Source: Saccharothrix sp. S26 (GTDB taxonomy: Bacteria > Actinomycetota > Actinomycetes > Mycobacteriales > Pseudonocardiaceae). Taken from it: a DNA stretch of 64,000 nucleotides. Positions 22,457 to 30,084 of the stretch are shown one piece after another. The DNA lies in assembly GCF_021390395.1 (NCBI RefSeq), contig NZ_JAJUWT010000004.1:248001-312000 (forward strand), written 5' to 3'. Numbering within the stretch: the first letter of the stretch is position 1; every line of letters starts with the position of its first letter. Below the pieces are notes generated by a model that was not told the origin of the DNA, did not search any database, and saw only the letters and a program-made list of their open reading frames with translations. A program made the translations under genes and the position numbers.

Positions 22457-24202
22457 TCACCAGCCGTCCGCCGGGGGGATCGGCACGACGTCGTGCAGCG
22501 GGTTGGGCAGGGTGCCCGTCCTGGGCACCGGCGGTCGGGTGGTCAGGTCCTGGTAGCCCAAGGTGATGCGGTAGCCGTTGAGCGGGTAGCGGAGGAAGTG
22601 CGGCGAGGTCAGGGAGCCCGCGTCCATCCGGTCCGCCAGGGTGGGGAAGCGGGCGCGGTAGGCGTCGACCTCGCCCCGGACCAGGCCCCAGAACCGGTCG
22701 TGGTCCAGCGGGTACAGGGTGGACAGCGGGCGCAGGACGCCGACCAGCAGGGCGTCCACGATGTACTGGCGCAGCACGGGCCACGGCTTGCGCGGCAGCA
22801 CGGGGTCGTGCGCGTCCGGCTCCAAACCGCGCGCGGGCACCCGGTCCACCGACACGTTCACGTCGTCCACCAGGTCGAGCAGGGCGACGCGGACCGGCAC
22901 GTGGTCGCGGCCGGTGATCACGACGACGTTCTCGCCGTGCGGGTTGACCGTGATTCCGTAGGTGTAGAGCACGTGCAGCAGCGGCCGGAGCAGGGAGCGC
23001 AGCAGCGCGGCGAACCACACCGCGGGGTCGGTCCGGCCGAGGTACTCCAGCACGAGCGGCCGGCCGGCGCGGTCCACGTGCAGCAACGCGGCCAACGACC
23101 ACGAGCGCTCACCGGGCCGCAGCGCCACCGGCTCGCGCCAGATGCACCCCATCGTCTCCAGCCACTGGTACGGCACCGCGCCCGCGCGCGACAGCTGCGG
23201 GTGCCGGACGGTCACCGACGCCACCTCGCCCAGCAGTTGCGTGCCCCACTCGCCGATCAGCTTGTCCGACGCCCACAACCCCGCGAGCCACTGGGTGACG
23301 ACCGGCGCGGCCAACGCGCAGTGCGGCGGGATGCCCCGGTACACCGACGTGTTCAGCACCTTCAACGGCAGCTTGACCTGGTAGCGGGTCGGCGAGTCGA
23401 CGTTGGACGCGGTCCGGATCGCCTGGGTCGGCAGGTACCAGTCCGGGGCCTCGCCCAGCTCCACGATCCGGCCGGTGGCCAGCTCCGGCGCCCACAGCGT
23501 GCGCACCACGTGGTCGAGCTGCCACGGGTGCACGGGCAGCCACACGTACGCCGCCGGGTCGACCCCCGCCTCCTGCAACGCCTCGGTGAACCGCTCCACC
23601 GTCGCCGGGTCCAGCTCGTGCGCCCGCACGGCCTCCTCGGACAGCGACGACGTGCCGCGGAACTCGGCCAGCCCCCGGTGCACGGCCAGCCACGGCAGCC
23701 GCAAGGGCGTGCGCGCCTCCGGGCTGTGCCGGGCCAGGTCGTCGGCCGAGAACCCGACCCGCCCCTTGTTCGCGATCAGCCACGGGTGCCCGGTCAGGTG
23801 CCCGTCCAGTTCCTCCCGCGGCAACGACACCAGCTCCGCCGCGGGCCGCGCGGTCGAGGCGAGCGCCACGTCCGCGGCCAGGGTGGCGGTGACCTCGGCC
23901 AGGAAACCGGCGGTCGTGGTCGGGTCGACGCCCAGGAACCGGAACGCGTCCACCACGAACCGCTGCACGTCGTCGCACGGCTCCACCACGTCGTCGCCGA
24001 GGATCCCGGCCGCCGCCCGCCGCACCGACCCCGGCCGCACCACCCACCCCCCGAACGCCGTGCGCGTCGCCGAGAACGTGTACACCGCGTCGTCGAACCG
24101 CAGCTCACGGCCGTCGGTCGGGGTCAGCAGCCCTTCGAAGCACAGCTCGCCGATCGCCTTGGCCAGCAACGCCGCCGAGCACTCGCGCCACAGGTCAGTC
24201 AA
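22457..24202 (-). CDS. NIS siderophore synthetase, IucA/IucC family (RhbF-like position)
   Basis: A 581-residue NRPS-independent synthetase that condenses citrate (or its mono-amide) with an N-hydroxy-N-acyl diamine. Family features are GHPWLIANKGRVGFS, VHPWQLDHVV, PTRYQVKLPLKVLNTSVYRGI and NPHGENVVVI, with a C-terminal ferric reductase-like/FhuF-type end. The TTG start at 24202 is chosen because GGGAG lies six bases upstream and no ATG/GTG fits nearby; it overlaps the monooxygenase stop by 8 bases. Last gene of the operon, matching rhbF, which adds the second hydroxamate arm. Confidence 0.9.
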   Translation of the reverse strand: MTDLWRECSAALLAKAIGELCFEGLLTPTDGRELRFDDAVYTFSATRTAFGGWVVRPGSVRRAAAGILGDDVVEPCDDVQRFVVDAFRFLGVDPTTTAGFLAEVTATLAADVALASTARPAAELVSLPREELDGHLTGHPWLIANKGRVGFSADDLARHSPEARTPLRLPWLAVHRGLAEFRGTSSLSEEAVRAHELDPATVERFTEALQEAGVDPAAYVWLPVHPWQLDHVVRTLWAPELATGRIVELGEAPDWYLPTQAIRTASNVDSPTRYQVKLPLKVLNTSVYRGIPPHCALAAPVVTQWLAGLWASDKLIGEWGTQLLGEVASVTVRHPQLSRAGAVPYQWLETMGCIWREPVALRPGERSWSLAALLHVDRAGRPLVLEYLGRTDPAVWFAALLRSLLRPLLHVLYTYGITVNPHGENVVVITGRDHVPVRVALLDLVDDVNVSVDRVPARGLEPDAHDPVLPRKPWPVLRQYIVDALLVGVLRPLSTLYPLDHDRFWGLVRGEVDAYRARFPTLADRMDAGSLTSPHFLRYPLNGYRITLGYQDLTTRPPVPRTGTLPNPLHDVVPIPPADGW

Positions 24203-25463
24203 GGTCGTCTCCCGGGGCGGTGAAGCCGGTGTAGGCGGTGTGCTCGGGCAGCGGGTAGACCTCGCGGCCGGTGACCGCGTTGAGGATGGTCGCGTTGCGC
24301 ACTGCCCCGATGCCGAGGTCGGGCGCGGCCACGCCGTGGCTGTGCAGGTCGGCGTTGGCCACGAACACCCGGCCGGTGACCGACGGGTCCAGCGAGATCG
24401 AGTGGTCCAGCGCGACGACGTACCGTCCCTGGTCGTCACGGCGGATGAACGGCTCCAACGGCCCCAGGAACGGCGTCGGGGCCTGGCGGTAGCCGGTGGC
24501 CGCGACGACGAGGTCGGTGCGGTGCCGGAACGTCCGCCCGGTGTCGCGGTGCGCGCACTCCAGCACCACCTCGTCGGACTCGACGGAGGCCGACACGACG
24601 GTGACGCCGGGCCGCAGCTCGACCGGCGCCAGCCCGTGCTCCCACTCCCGCCGGTACAGCAGGTCGTGCAGCTCCTCCAGCGTCTGCGCCGAGATCGCCC
24701 GGTAGTGCCGCCAGTGCTCGGCGCGCAGCGCGTCCCGCCGGTCCTGCGGCAGCGAGTGGAAGTGCCGCACGTACGACGGCGTGGTCATCTCCAGCACCAG
24801 CTTGGTGTAGTCCAGCGGTGCGAACACCGGCGTGCGGGTCAGCCACGCGACCGCCGGCCCGCCGACGAGGTTGCGCCGCAGCAGGTCCAGCACGACCTCC
24901 GCGCCCGACTGCCCCGACCCCACCACGGTCACCCGATCGGCGGAAATCGACCGGTGCAGGTAGTCGGAGCTGTGCACCAACCGGTCGCCCAGGCCCGTCA
25001 ACGCGGGCGGCACGGACGGCGTGGTGCCGACCCCGAGCACGAGGTGCCGCGCGCCCACCGAGAACCCCGGGCCGGACACGGCGAACCGGTCGCCCTCCCA
25101 CCGCACGGACGTCACGGCGTGCGAGAAGCGCACCGGCAGCCGGGACGCGGCCCACCTCAGGTAGTCCTCGTACTCGCGCCGGGTCGGGTGGAACCTCTCC
25201 CGCACGTAGAACGGGTACAGCCGGTCCGCGTCACGCAGGTAGGCCAGGAACGACATCGGGTGCGTGGGGTCGACCAGCGTCACCAGGTCGGCCAGGAAGC
25301 TCACCTGGAGGACCGCGTCGCCGAACATCACCCCGCTGTGCCAGCGCAGCTCCGGCCGCGCCTCCAGCACCACCACGCGCAGGTCCTCCACCGTGGACGC
25401 GAGCGCGGCCAGGCCGAGGTTGAACGGGCCGCACCCGATCGCCACCACGTCCGCGGTGGTCAT
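24195..25463 (-). CDS. Siderophore L-lysine/diamine N-monooxygenase (RhbE/DesB/IucD-like)
   Basis: A 422-residue flavin-dependent N-hydroxylase. The N-terminal FAD motif is VVAIGCGPFNLGLAAL, the NADPH motif is VTVVGSGQSGAEVV, and the family ATGY motif is present in VVAATGYRQAPTPFL; the PMSFLAYL and SDYLHR segments are typical of the group. It hydroxylates the terminal amine of a diamine before acylation to give a hydroxamate. ATG overlaps the stop of the acyltransferase gene. The diamine identity (cadaverine, putrescine or 1,3-diaminopropane) is not readable here. Confidence 0.92.
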   Translation of the reverse strand: MTTADVVAIGCGPFNLGLAALASTVEDLRVVVLEARPELRWHSGVMFGDAVLQVSFLADLVTLVDPTHPMSFLAYLRDADRLYPFYVRERFHPTRREYEDYLRWAASRLPVRFSHAVTSVRWEGDRFAVSGPGFSVGARHLVLGVGTTPSVPPALTGLGDRLVHSSDYLHRSISADRVTVVGSGQSGAEVVLDLLRRNLVGGPAVAWLTRTPVFAPLDYTKLVLEMTTPSYVRHFHSLPQDRRDALRAEHWRHYRAISAQTLEELHDLLYRREWEHGLAPVELRPGVTVVSASVESDEVVLECAHRDTGRTFRHRTDLVVAATGYRQAPTPFLGPLEPFIRRDDQGRYVVALDHSISLDPSVTGRVFVANADLHSHGVAAPDLGIGAVRNATILNAVTGREVYPLPEHTAYTGFTAPGDDLD

Positions 25464-26041
25464 CGGGAGCGCACCATCAGCAGGGCCACCTTGTCCGGCA
25501 ACAACACCTCGCCCACCGGCGCGAACCCGCCCGCGGTGAACGACGCGATCGCCCGCCGGTTGCGCACGTCCGGTTCCAGCAGCACCCGCGTGCACCGGGG
25601 GTCGGCGTCGAACAGCGCCTCCGTCACCACCGGCAGCAGCCGGCGCACCAGCCCCTGGTCGGTCATGGCCAGCTCGCCGACGGCGACGTGCAGCCCGAGG
25701 TCGTGCGGCCGGGCCGGGTAGACGCGCGCGACCACGTCCCGCGCCGCCCGGTACACCTCCAGGTAGATCACCGGGTCGCCGTCGCCCCGGCTGACCAGCA
25801 CGGGCAACGAGTGCCGCCCGGACCGCTGCCGGCGCAGCTCCTCCTCCCAGCGTTCGCGCGGCCACGCCTGGTGCCAGAACGCGACCACGTGCGGCGCCTG
25901 CATCCAGCGGTGCACCAGGTCGAGGTCACGGGTGTCGGGATCGGCCGCGCGGGCGTGCCAGCCGTCGGTCAGCACCGGCAGCGGGGGACCGGGCACGCCC
26001 GACAGGTCGTCGGCCCGCCGGTAGGCGTCGAGGTGGGTCAC
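25460..26041 (-). CDS. GNAT siderophore N-acyltransferase (RhbD/DesC/IucB-like)
   Basis: A 193-residue acyltransferase of the IucB/DesC GNAT type: HRWMQAPHVVAFWHQAWPRERWEEEL matches the family core, PVIYLEVYRAARDVVARVYPARPHDLGLHV precedes the acyl-CoA binding helix, and RVLLEPDVRNRRAIASFTAGGFAPVGEV closes the fold. It acylates the N-hydroxylated diamine. GTG start overlaps the stop of the upstream synthetase, and its stop overlaps the next ATG, so all genes are coupled. Confidence 0.9.
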   Translation of the reverse strand: MTHLDAYRRADDLSGVPGPPLPVLTDGWHARAADPDTRDLDLVHRWMQAPHVVAFWHQAWPRERWEEELRRQRSGRHSLPVLVSRGDGDPVIYLEVYRAARDVVARVYPARPHDLGLHVAVGELAMTDQGLVRRLLPVVTEALFDADPRCTRVLLEPDVRNRRAIASFTAGGFAPVGEVLLPDKVALLMVRSR

Positions 26042-27693
26042 CGGGCGCACCTGCCCTCCCGCAACGGGTTGGGCGCGTCGAAGTACACCGACTGCGCGTC
26101 CACCGGGGCCAGCACCTCGTCGATGCCCGCCAACCGGGTCAGCAGGTTCGCCTTGCACGGCAGCACGTCCGCCTCCAGCCACCGGCGTGCCAGCCGGTCG
26201 CCGTCCGGGCCGGCCTCGGCCAGCGAGGGCAGCGCCGCCTCCAGCCGTGACGCCATCACGCCCAGCAGGTCGCGTTCGTCGGCCAGCCCTTCCACGCCGA
26301 TGCAGCCGATCACCGCAAACGCCTGGTTGCGCAGCAGGTAGTAGGTGAGCCGGTCGTCCACGATCGCGTCGTCGGCCACGGCCAGCGTCGACTCCTCGGC
26401 GCCCAGCCGCTCCAGCACCCGCGGCAGGTGCGAGGCCGCGAGGTAGTAGCCCTGGTTGTCCCGGTAGCGGCCGCCGACCACCCGGCCCGCCGGGTCCAGC
26501 CGCACCAGCGTGTTCTGCTGGTGGGCCTCCAGCCCGATGCCGGTCTCCGCGTACAGCCGCAGCATCGGCACCAGCACGCGGTCGGTGTAGTCGGCCACCC
26601 ACTCGGCCGCGTCGAGCCGCAGCACCAGCTCGCCGAGCAGCGAGCGCCCGATGCCCGGCCGCGGCGCGACCATGCCGGCCAGGCAGCGCGAGTCGCCGAT
26701 GCCCTCCGGTGTCGCCCGCACGGCCACGTCCAGCCCGGTGACCTCGCCGCCCTCGTCCACCGCGAGCCACGCCGGGTCGCGCACCACGTCGAACTCCGGG
26801 TGCGCCTTCTCCGTGCCCGTCGCGTAGCCGGACTCCAGCAGCCGGTGGACCTCCGGGCCCCGGCGCAGCTCGGTCGACGTCGACTCGCGCCGCGAGTTCG
26901 TGATCCGCAGGCCCAGCGACAGCTTCAGCATCACCGGCGCACCGGTCCGGTACACCGTGCGCAGGCTCGACGTCGGCGACCACGCCGGCCCGAACTGGCC
27001 CAGCGGCTCCAGCAGCCCGCGCGAGACCAGCGACGCGATCCGCGGCCTGCCCAGCAGGTCGTGCGCCTGCCACGGGTGCGCGGGCACCAGCACCCGGCCC
27101 GGCTCGGGGCTGCGCCCGGCCAGCGTCGACATCAGCGTCACCGCGTCCGGCCCGGCCACCGAGCCGTGCGACACGACCTGCTCGGCCGCCGAGAACCAGA
27201 ACAGCGGGAACGACCCGCGCAGCTCCGGCGCGTACCGGGCGTCGTCGGCGTCGGACAGGCCGTCGCGGCTCTTGGGCGCGGGGTGGTGCAGGTGCCCGAG
27301 CATCAACCGCTGCTCGCTGTCGAGGAACCGGTCCGCGGGCCCCACCGGCACACGACGCCGGTAGGACACGTACTCGGTGACCCGTCGCACCGACTCGGCC
27401 GTGCGCTCGACCAGGTCGGCGACCTCGCCGCCCAGCTCGGCCGCGACGAGCGCCACCGCCACCACGGGATCGGCCGGCCGGCCCGCCAGCGTCACGGGCC
27501 CGAACCGGTGCCGCCCGGTGGGGGAGGCGTAGCGCACCTCCGCCTCCAGCGGCAGCCCGAGCACGTCGACCCGCACCCGTCCGCCCGGGGTCACCGGCAC
27601 GGTCCGCTCCCGCACCCAGCAGCGCAGCAACGCCTCCAGGTGCGCGTGCTCCGAGGTCGACCGCGGGTCGCCTTCCAGCGGATCGGGTGTCAT
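26038..27693 (-). CDS. NIS siderophore synthetase, IucA/IucC family (RhbC-like position)
   Basis: A 551-residue NIS synthetase and the second of two in the operon. It shows LVPAHPWQAHDLL, SSLRTVYRTGAPVMLKLSLGLRITNSRRES, GLEAHQQNTLVRLDPAGRVVGGRYRDNQGYY and the C-terminal CKANLLTRL typical of type A/A' enzymes that activate citrate. Two synthetases imply that the two carboxylates of citrate are amidated in separate steps, as in rhizobactin 1021 and aerobactin. AAGGAG lies six bases before the ATG; the ATG overlaps the decarboxylase stop. Confidence 0.92.
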   Translation of the reverse strand: MTPDPLEGDPRSTSEHAHLEALLRCWVRERTVPVTPGGRVRVDVLGLPLEAEVRYASPTGRHRFGPVTLAGRPADPVVAVALVAAELGGEVADLVERTAESVRRVTEYVSYRRRVPVGPADRFLDSEQRLMLGHLHHPAPKSRDGLSDADDARYAPELRGSFPLFWFSAAEQVVSHGSVAGPDAVTLMSTLAGRSPEPGRVLVPAHPWQAHDLLGRPRIASLVSRGLLEPLGQFGPAWSPTSSLRTVYRTGAPVMLKLSLGLRITNSRRESTSTELRRGPEVHRLLESGYATGTEKAHPEFDVVRDPAWLAVDEGGEVTGLDVAVRATPEGIGDSRCLAGMVAPRPGIGRSLLGELVLRLDAAEWVADYTDRVLVPMLRLYAETGIGLEAHQQNTLVRLDPAGRVVGGRYRDNQGYYLAASHLPRVLERLGAEESTLAVADDAIVDDRLTYYLLRNQAFAVIGCIGVEGLADERDLLGVMASRLEAALPSLAEAGPDGDRLARRWLEADVLPCKANLLTRLAGIDEVLAPVDAQSVYFDAPNPLREGRCAR

Positions 27694-29087
27694 GCCGCTC
27701 CTTCCAGCAGTCGTTCGGCGGCGGAACCGGCTTCGCGGACCAGGGCCAGCAGCGCGACCAGGTCCGACTCCCGGGCGTCCGGGTTGAGCAGGGTCAACTT
27801 CAGGCACGTCGCCTTGTCCACCTCGGTGCGGCCGACCAGCGCCGCGCCCGCGCGCAGCAGCGCCCGGCGCAGGCGCGCGTTCACCTCGTCGGCCAGCGAC
27901 CGGTCGGCCGTGCGGTAGCGGAACACCACCGTGGTCAGCGTCGCCCCGCCGACCAGCTCGAACGACGGGTCGGCGGCGATCAGCGCGGCCGCGTGCCCGG
28001 CCAGCTCGTGGCACCGGTCCACCAGCGCGCCCAGCCCGGCGCGGCCCAGCGCGAGCAGCGTCGCGGCCACCTTCACCGCGTCCGGCCGGCGCGTGGTCTG
28101 CAACGACCGGCCCAGCGTGCCGTCGTAGCCCTCGGCCCGGTCGTCCTCGGGGTTGAGGTAGGCCACCGACCGCTCCAGCGGCTCGAACAACGCCGCCGAG
28201 CGCACCAGCAGCACGCTCGCCGCGGCCGGCTGCCAGCCGATCTTGTGCAGGTCCGCGGTCACCGAGTCGGCCAGCGCCAGCCCGTCCACCAGCCCGGCCA
28301 GCTTGGTCGAGAACACCGCGCCGAAGCCGTAGGCGGCGTCCACGTGCAGCCACGTGCCGTGCGCGCGGGCCAGCTCGGCCAGCTCGGGCAGGGGGTCCAC
28401 CGAGCCGAAGTCCGTGGTGCCCGCGGTCGCCACGACGGCCACCGGCGTGCCGCCCGCCCGCAGCATCGCGGCCAGCGCGTCCGGCCGCATCCGGCGGTGG
28501 GAGTCCACCGACACCGTGCGCACCGCGTGCTCGCCGATGCCCAGCGCCGCGCACGCGCGCGCTACGGAGAAGTGCGCCAGCTCGGAGCAGAAGACCACCG
28601 GATCGGGTAACGCGGCCACCCCGTCGGACCGGACGTCCACGCCGAGCCGGGCCGCCGCCGCGTCCCGGGCCAGCAGCAGCGCGGTGAGGTTGGACAGCGT
28701 GCCTCCGGGGGTGAACACGCCGTCGGCGTCCGCGCCGAACCCGGCCAGCCGGGCCAGGGCCGCCACCACCCACCGCTCCACGGCGAGCGCGGCCGGGCCG
28801 GAGTCGTAGGTGTCCAGCGAGGCGTTGCCCGCGCTGGCCAGCGCGTCCGCCGTGACGGCGACGGCCAGCGGCGGCGGTTGCAGGTGCGCGACGGCGAACG
28901 GGCTGGTCAGGTCGACGCCGCCGGTGGCGAGCACGGTCGTGACGCGGGCCAGCGCGGCGTCCGCGCCGATGCCGTGCTCGGGCAGGTCGCCGAGCACCCG
29001 GCGGGCGTGGGCCAGCACGTCGGCGGGGTCGCCCGGTGGTACCGGCCGGCCGGAGGGACTGACGGCGAACACGGCACCTCCGGCCAT
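27690..29087 (-). CDS. PLP-dependent diamine-forming decarboxylase (RhbB/DesA-like), contains a TTA codon
   Basis: A 465-residue group II PLP decarboxylase. It has FTPGGTLSNLTALLLAR, ATAGTTDFGSVDP, LHVDAAYGFG (248-254, the PLP-contacting Asp) and the Schiff-base lysine K282 in TADLHKIGW. It makes the diamine precursor of the siderophore, either cadaverine from lysine or 1,3-diaminopropane from 2,4-diaminobutyrate; no diaminobutyrate aminotransferase gene is adjacent, which slightly favours lysine. Leu160 is encoded by TTA (28610-28608), a rare codon in high-GC actinomycetes. First gene of the iron-controlled operon. Confidence 0.9.
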   Translation of the reverse strand: MAGGAVFAVSPSGRPVPPGDPADVLAHARRVLGDLPEHGIGADAALARVTTVLATGGVDLTSPFAVAHLQPPPLAVAVTADALASAGNASLDTYDSGPAALAVERWVVAALARLAGFGADADGVFTPGGTLSNLTALLLARDAAAARLGVDVRSDGVAALPDPVVFCSELAHFSVARACAALGIGEHAVRTVSVDSHRRMRPDALAAMLRAGGTPVAVVATAGTTDFGSVDPLPELAELARAHGTWLHVDAAYGFGAVFSTKLAGLVDGLALADSVTADLHKIGWQPAAASVLLVRSAALFEPLERSVAYLNPEDDRAEGYDGTLGRSLQTTRRPDAVKVAATLLALGRAGLGALVDRCHELAGHAAALIAADPSFELVGGATLTTVVFRYRTADRSLADEVNARLRRALLRAGAALVGRTEVDKATCLKLTLLNPDARESDLVALLALVREAGSAAERLLEGAA

Positions 29088-29091
29088 CGAA

Positions 29092-29134
29092 TAAGGTTAG
29101 CCTTACCTCATCTAGTCGGCGTGGTGGGTGTCAA
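29092..29134 (-). promoter_or_regulatory. Iron-regulated promoter with IdeR/DmdR box
   Basis: On the minus strand, TGAGGTAAGGCTAACCTTA (29110-29092) matches the 19-bp IdeR/DmdR/DtxR iron-box consensus TTAGGTTAGGCTAACCTAA at 16 positions. A consensus -35, TTGACA, lies upstream at 29134-29129, so the box overlaps the -10 region and the start site. Holo-repressor would shut off the siderophore operon when iron is sufficient. The box ends four bases before the decarboxylase ATG, leaving no room for an ordinary ribosome binding site. Confidence 0.85.
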
Positions 29135-29340
29135 GCCCTCCGTGACCATCCGTGGTGTGACGATCACTCGCGTGCCCACGCTAGCCGTCGCGCCCACGAT
29201 CGAATCGACGGCCAAATGGGGGGTCTTGGGCCCCGTCCCACCACGTGGCACGGCCCTGCCCTGATCTCGTTCGGAGGCCCCGACCGGCTCGCGGTAACCT
29301 TGGCCACCACCTTGAGCCTTGCCATCCCCCAGGAGGATCC

Positions 29341-29736
29341 GTGTCGCCAGGGCAGATCGCCGCGCTGGTCGCCGCCGGCGCGTTCGTGCTGCTTGTGCTC
29401 CTGCTGGCGATCCCGTTGATCAAGTTGGGGCGGACGCTGGACGAGGCCACGATCGCCATCCGCAAGGCGCACCAGAACAGCGACCCGCTCTTCACCGGCG
29501 CGAACACGACGATCACGCACGTGAACACGCAGCTGGAGCGGGTGGACGGGATCACCGCCAACGCCCGCGCGGTCACCGGCAACGTCTCCGCGCTCACCTC
29601 GCTGTTCACCGCGACCCTGGGCGGCCCGCTGGTCAAGGCCGCGGCGCTGTCCTACGGCGTCAGCAAGGCCATCCGCGCCCGGCGCGCGGCCAAGGAGGCT
29701 CCCAGCAAGCACATTCGACGCAGGGGCAGGCGATGA
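29341..29736 (+). CDS. DUF948-family membrane-anchored protein
   Basis: A 131-residue protein with one N-terminal membrane helix (about 6-28) and a helical, coiled-coil-like domain with LDEATIAIRKAHQN and VNTQLERVDGITANARAVTGNVSAL, the DUF948 pattern, ending in a strongly basic tail. Function unknown, but the gene regularly precedes alaS in actinomycetes. GTG start with GGAGG at seven bases. Shares an ATGA junction with the next gene. Confidence 0.82.
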   Translation: MSPGQIAALVAAGAFVLLVLLLAIPLIKLGRTLDEATIAIRKAHQNSDPLFTGANTTITHVNTQLERVDGITANARAVTGNVSALTSLFTATLGGPLVKAAALSYGVSKAIRARRAAKEAPSKHIRRRGRR

Positions 29737-30002
29737 GGCGGCTGTTCTGGTTCGGGCTCGGCATCGCCGCGGGCGTGTTCGCCACCCGCAAGGCGGGCCA
29801 GGCCGCGCACGCCGCCACGCCCGCGGGCATCGGCGAGAACGTCGGCCAGGGCCTGCGCGAGCTCGCGGGCGCGATCGGCTCGTTCGGCGCCGAGGTGCGC
29901 GCGGGAATGTCGGAGCGCGAACAGGAGTTGCAGGACACCGTGGAACGTCAGACGGGCTTCACGCCGGGTCGGCGAGCGCGCAGGGCGAACGACGCCAGGT
30001 AG
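29733..30002 (+). CDS. DUF6167-type small membrane protein
   Basis: An 89-residue protein with an N-terminal hydrophobic helix (FWFGLGIAAGVFATRKA) and an amphipathic helical remainder, ending RRARRANDAR. It matches the short protein encoded between DUF948 and alaS in many actinomycetes. Function unknown. Its ATG overlaps the DUF948 stop. Confidence 0.75.
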   Translation: MRRLFWFGLGIAAGVFATRKAGQAAHAATPAGIGENVGQGLRELAGAIGSFGAEVRAGMSEREQELQDTVERQTGFTPGRRARRANDAR

Positions 30003-30084
30003 GCCGTTCGTTCGCCTCGCCACGCCCTGACCCGATCGTCGTCTCCGCCGACGCGATCTTCCACACTCCCGAAGGACGAGACCC

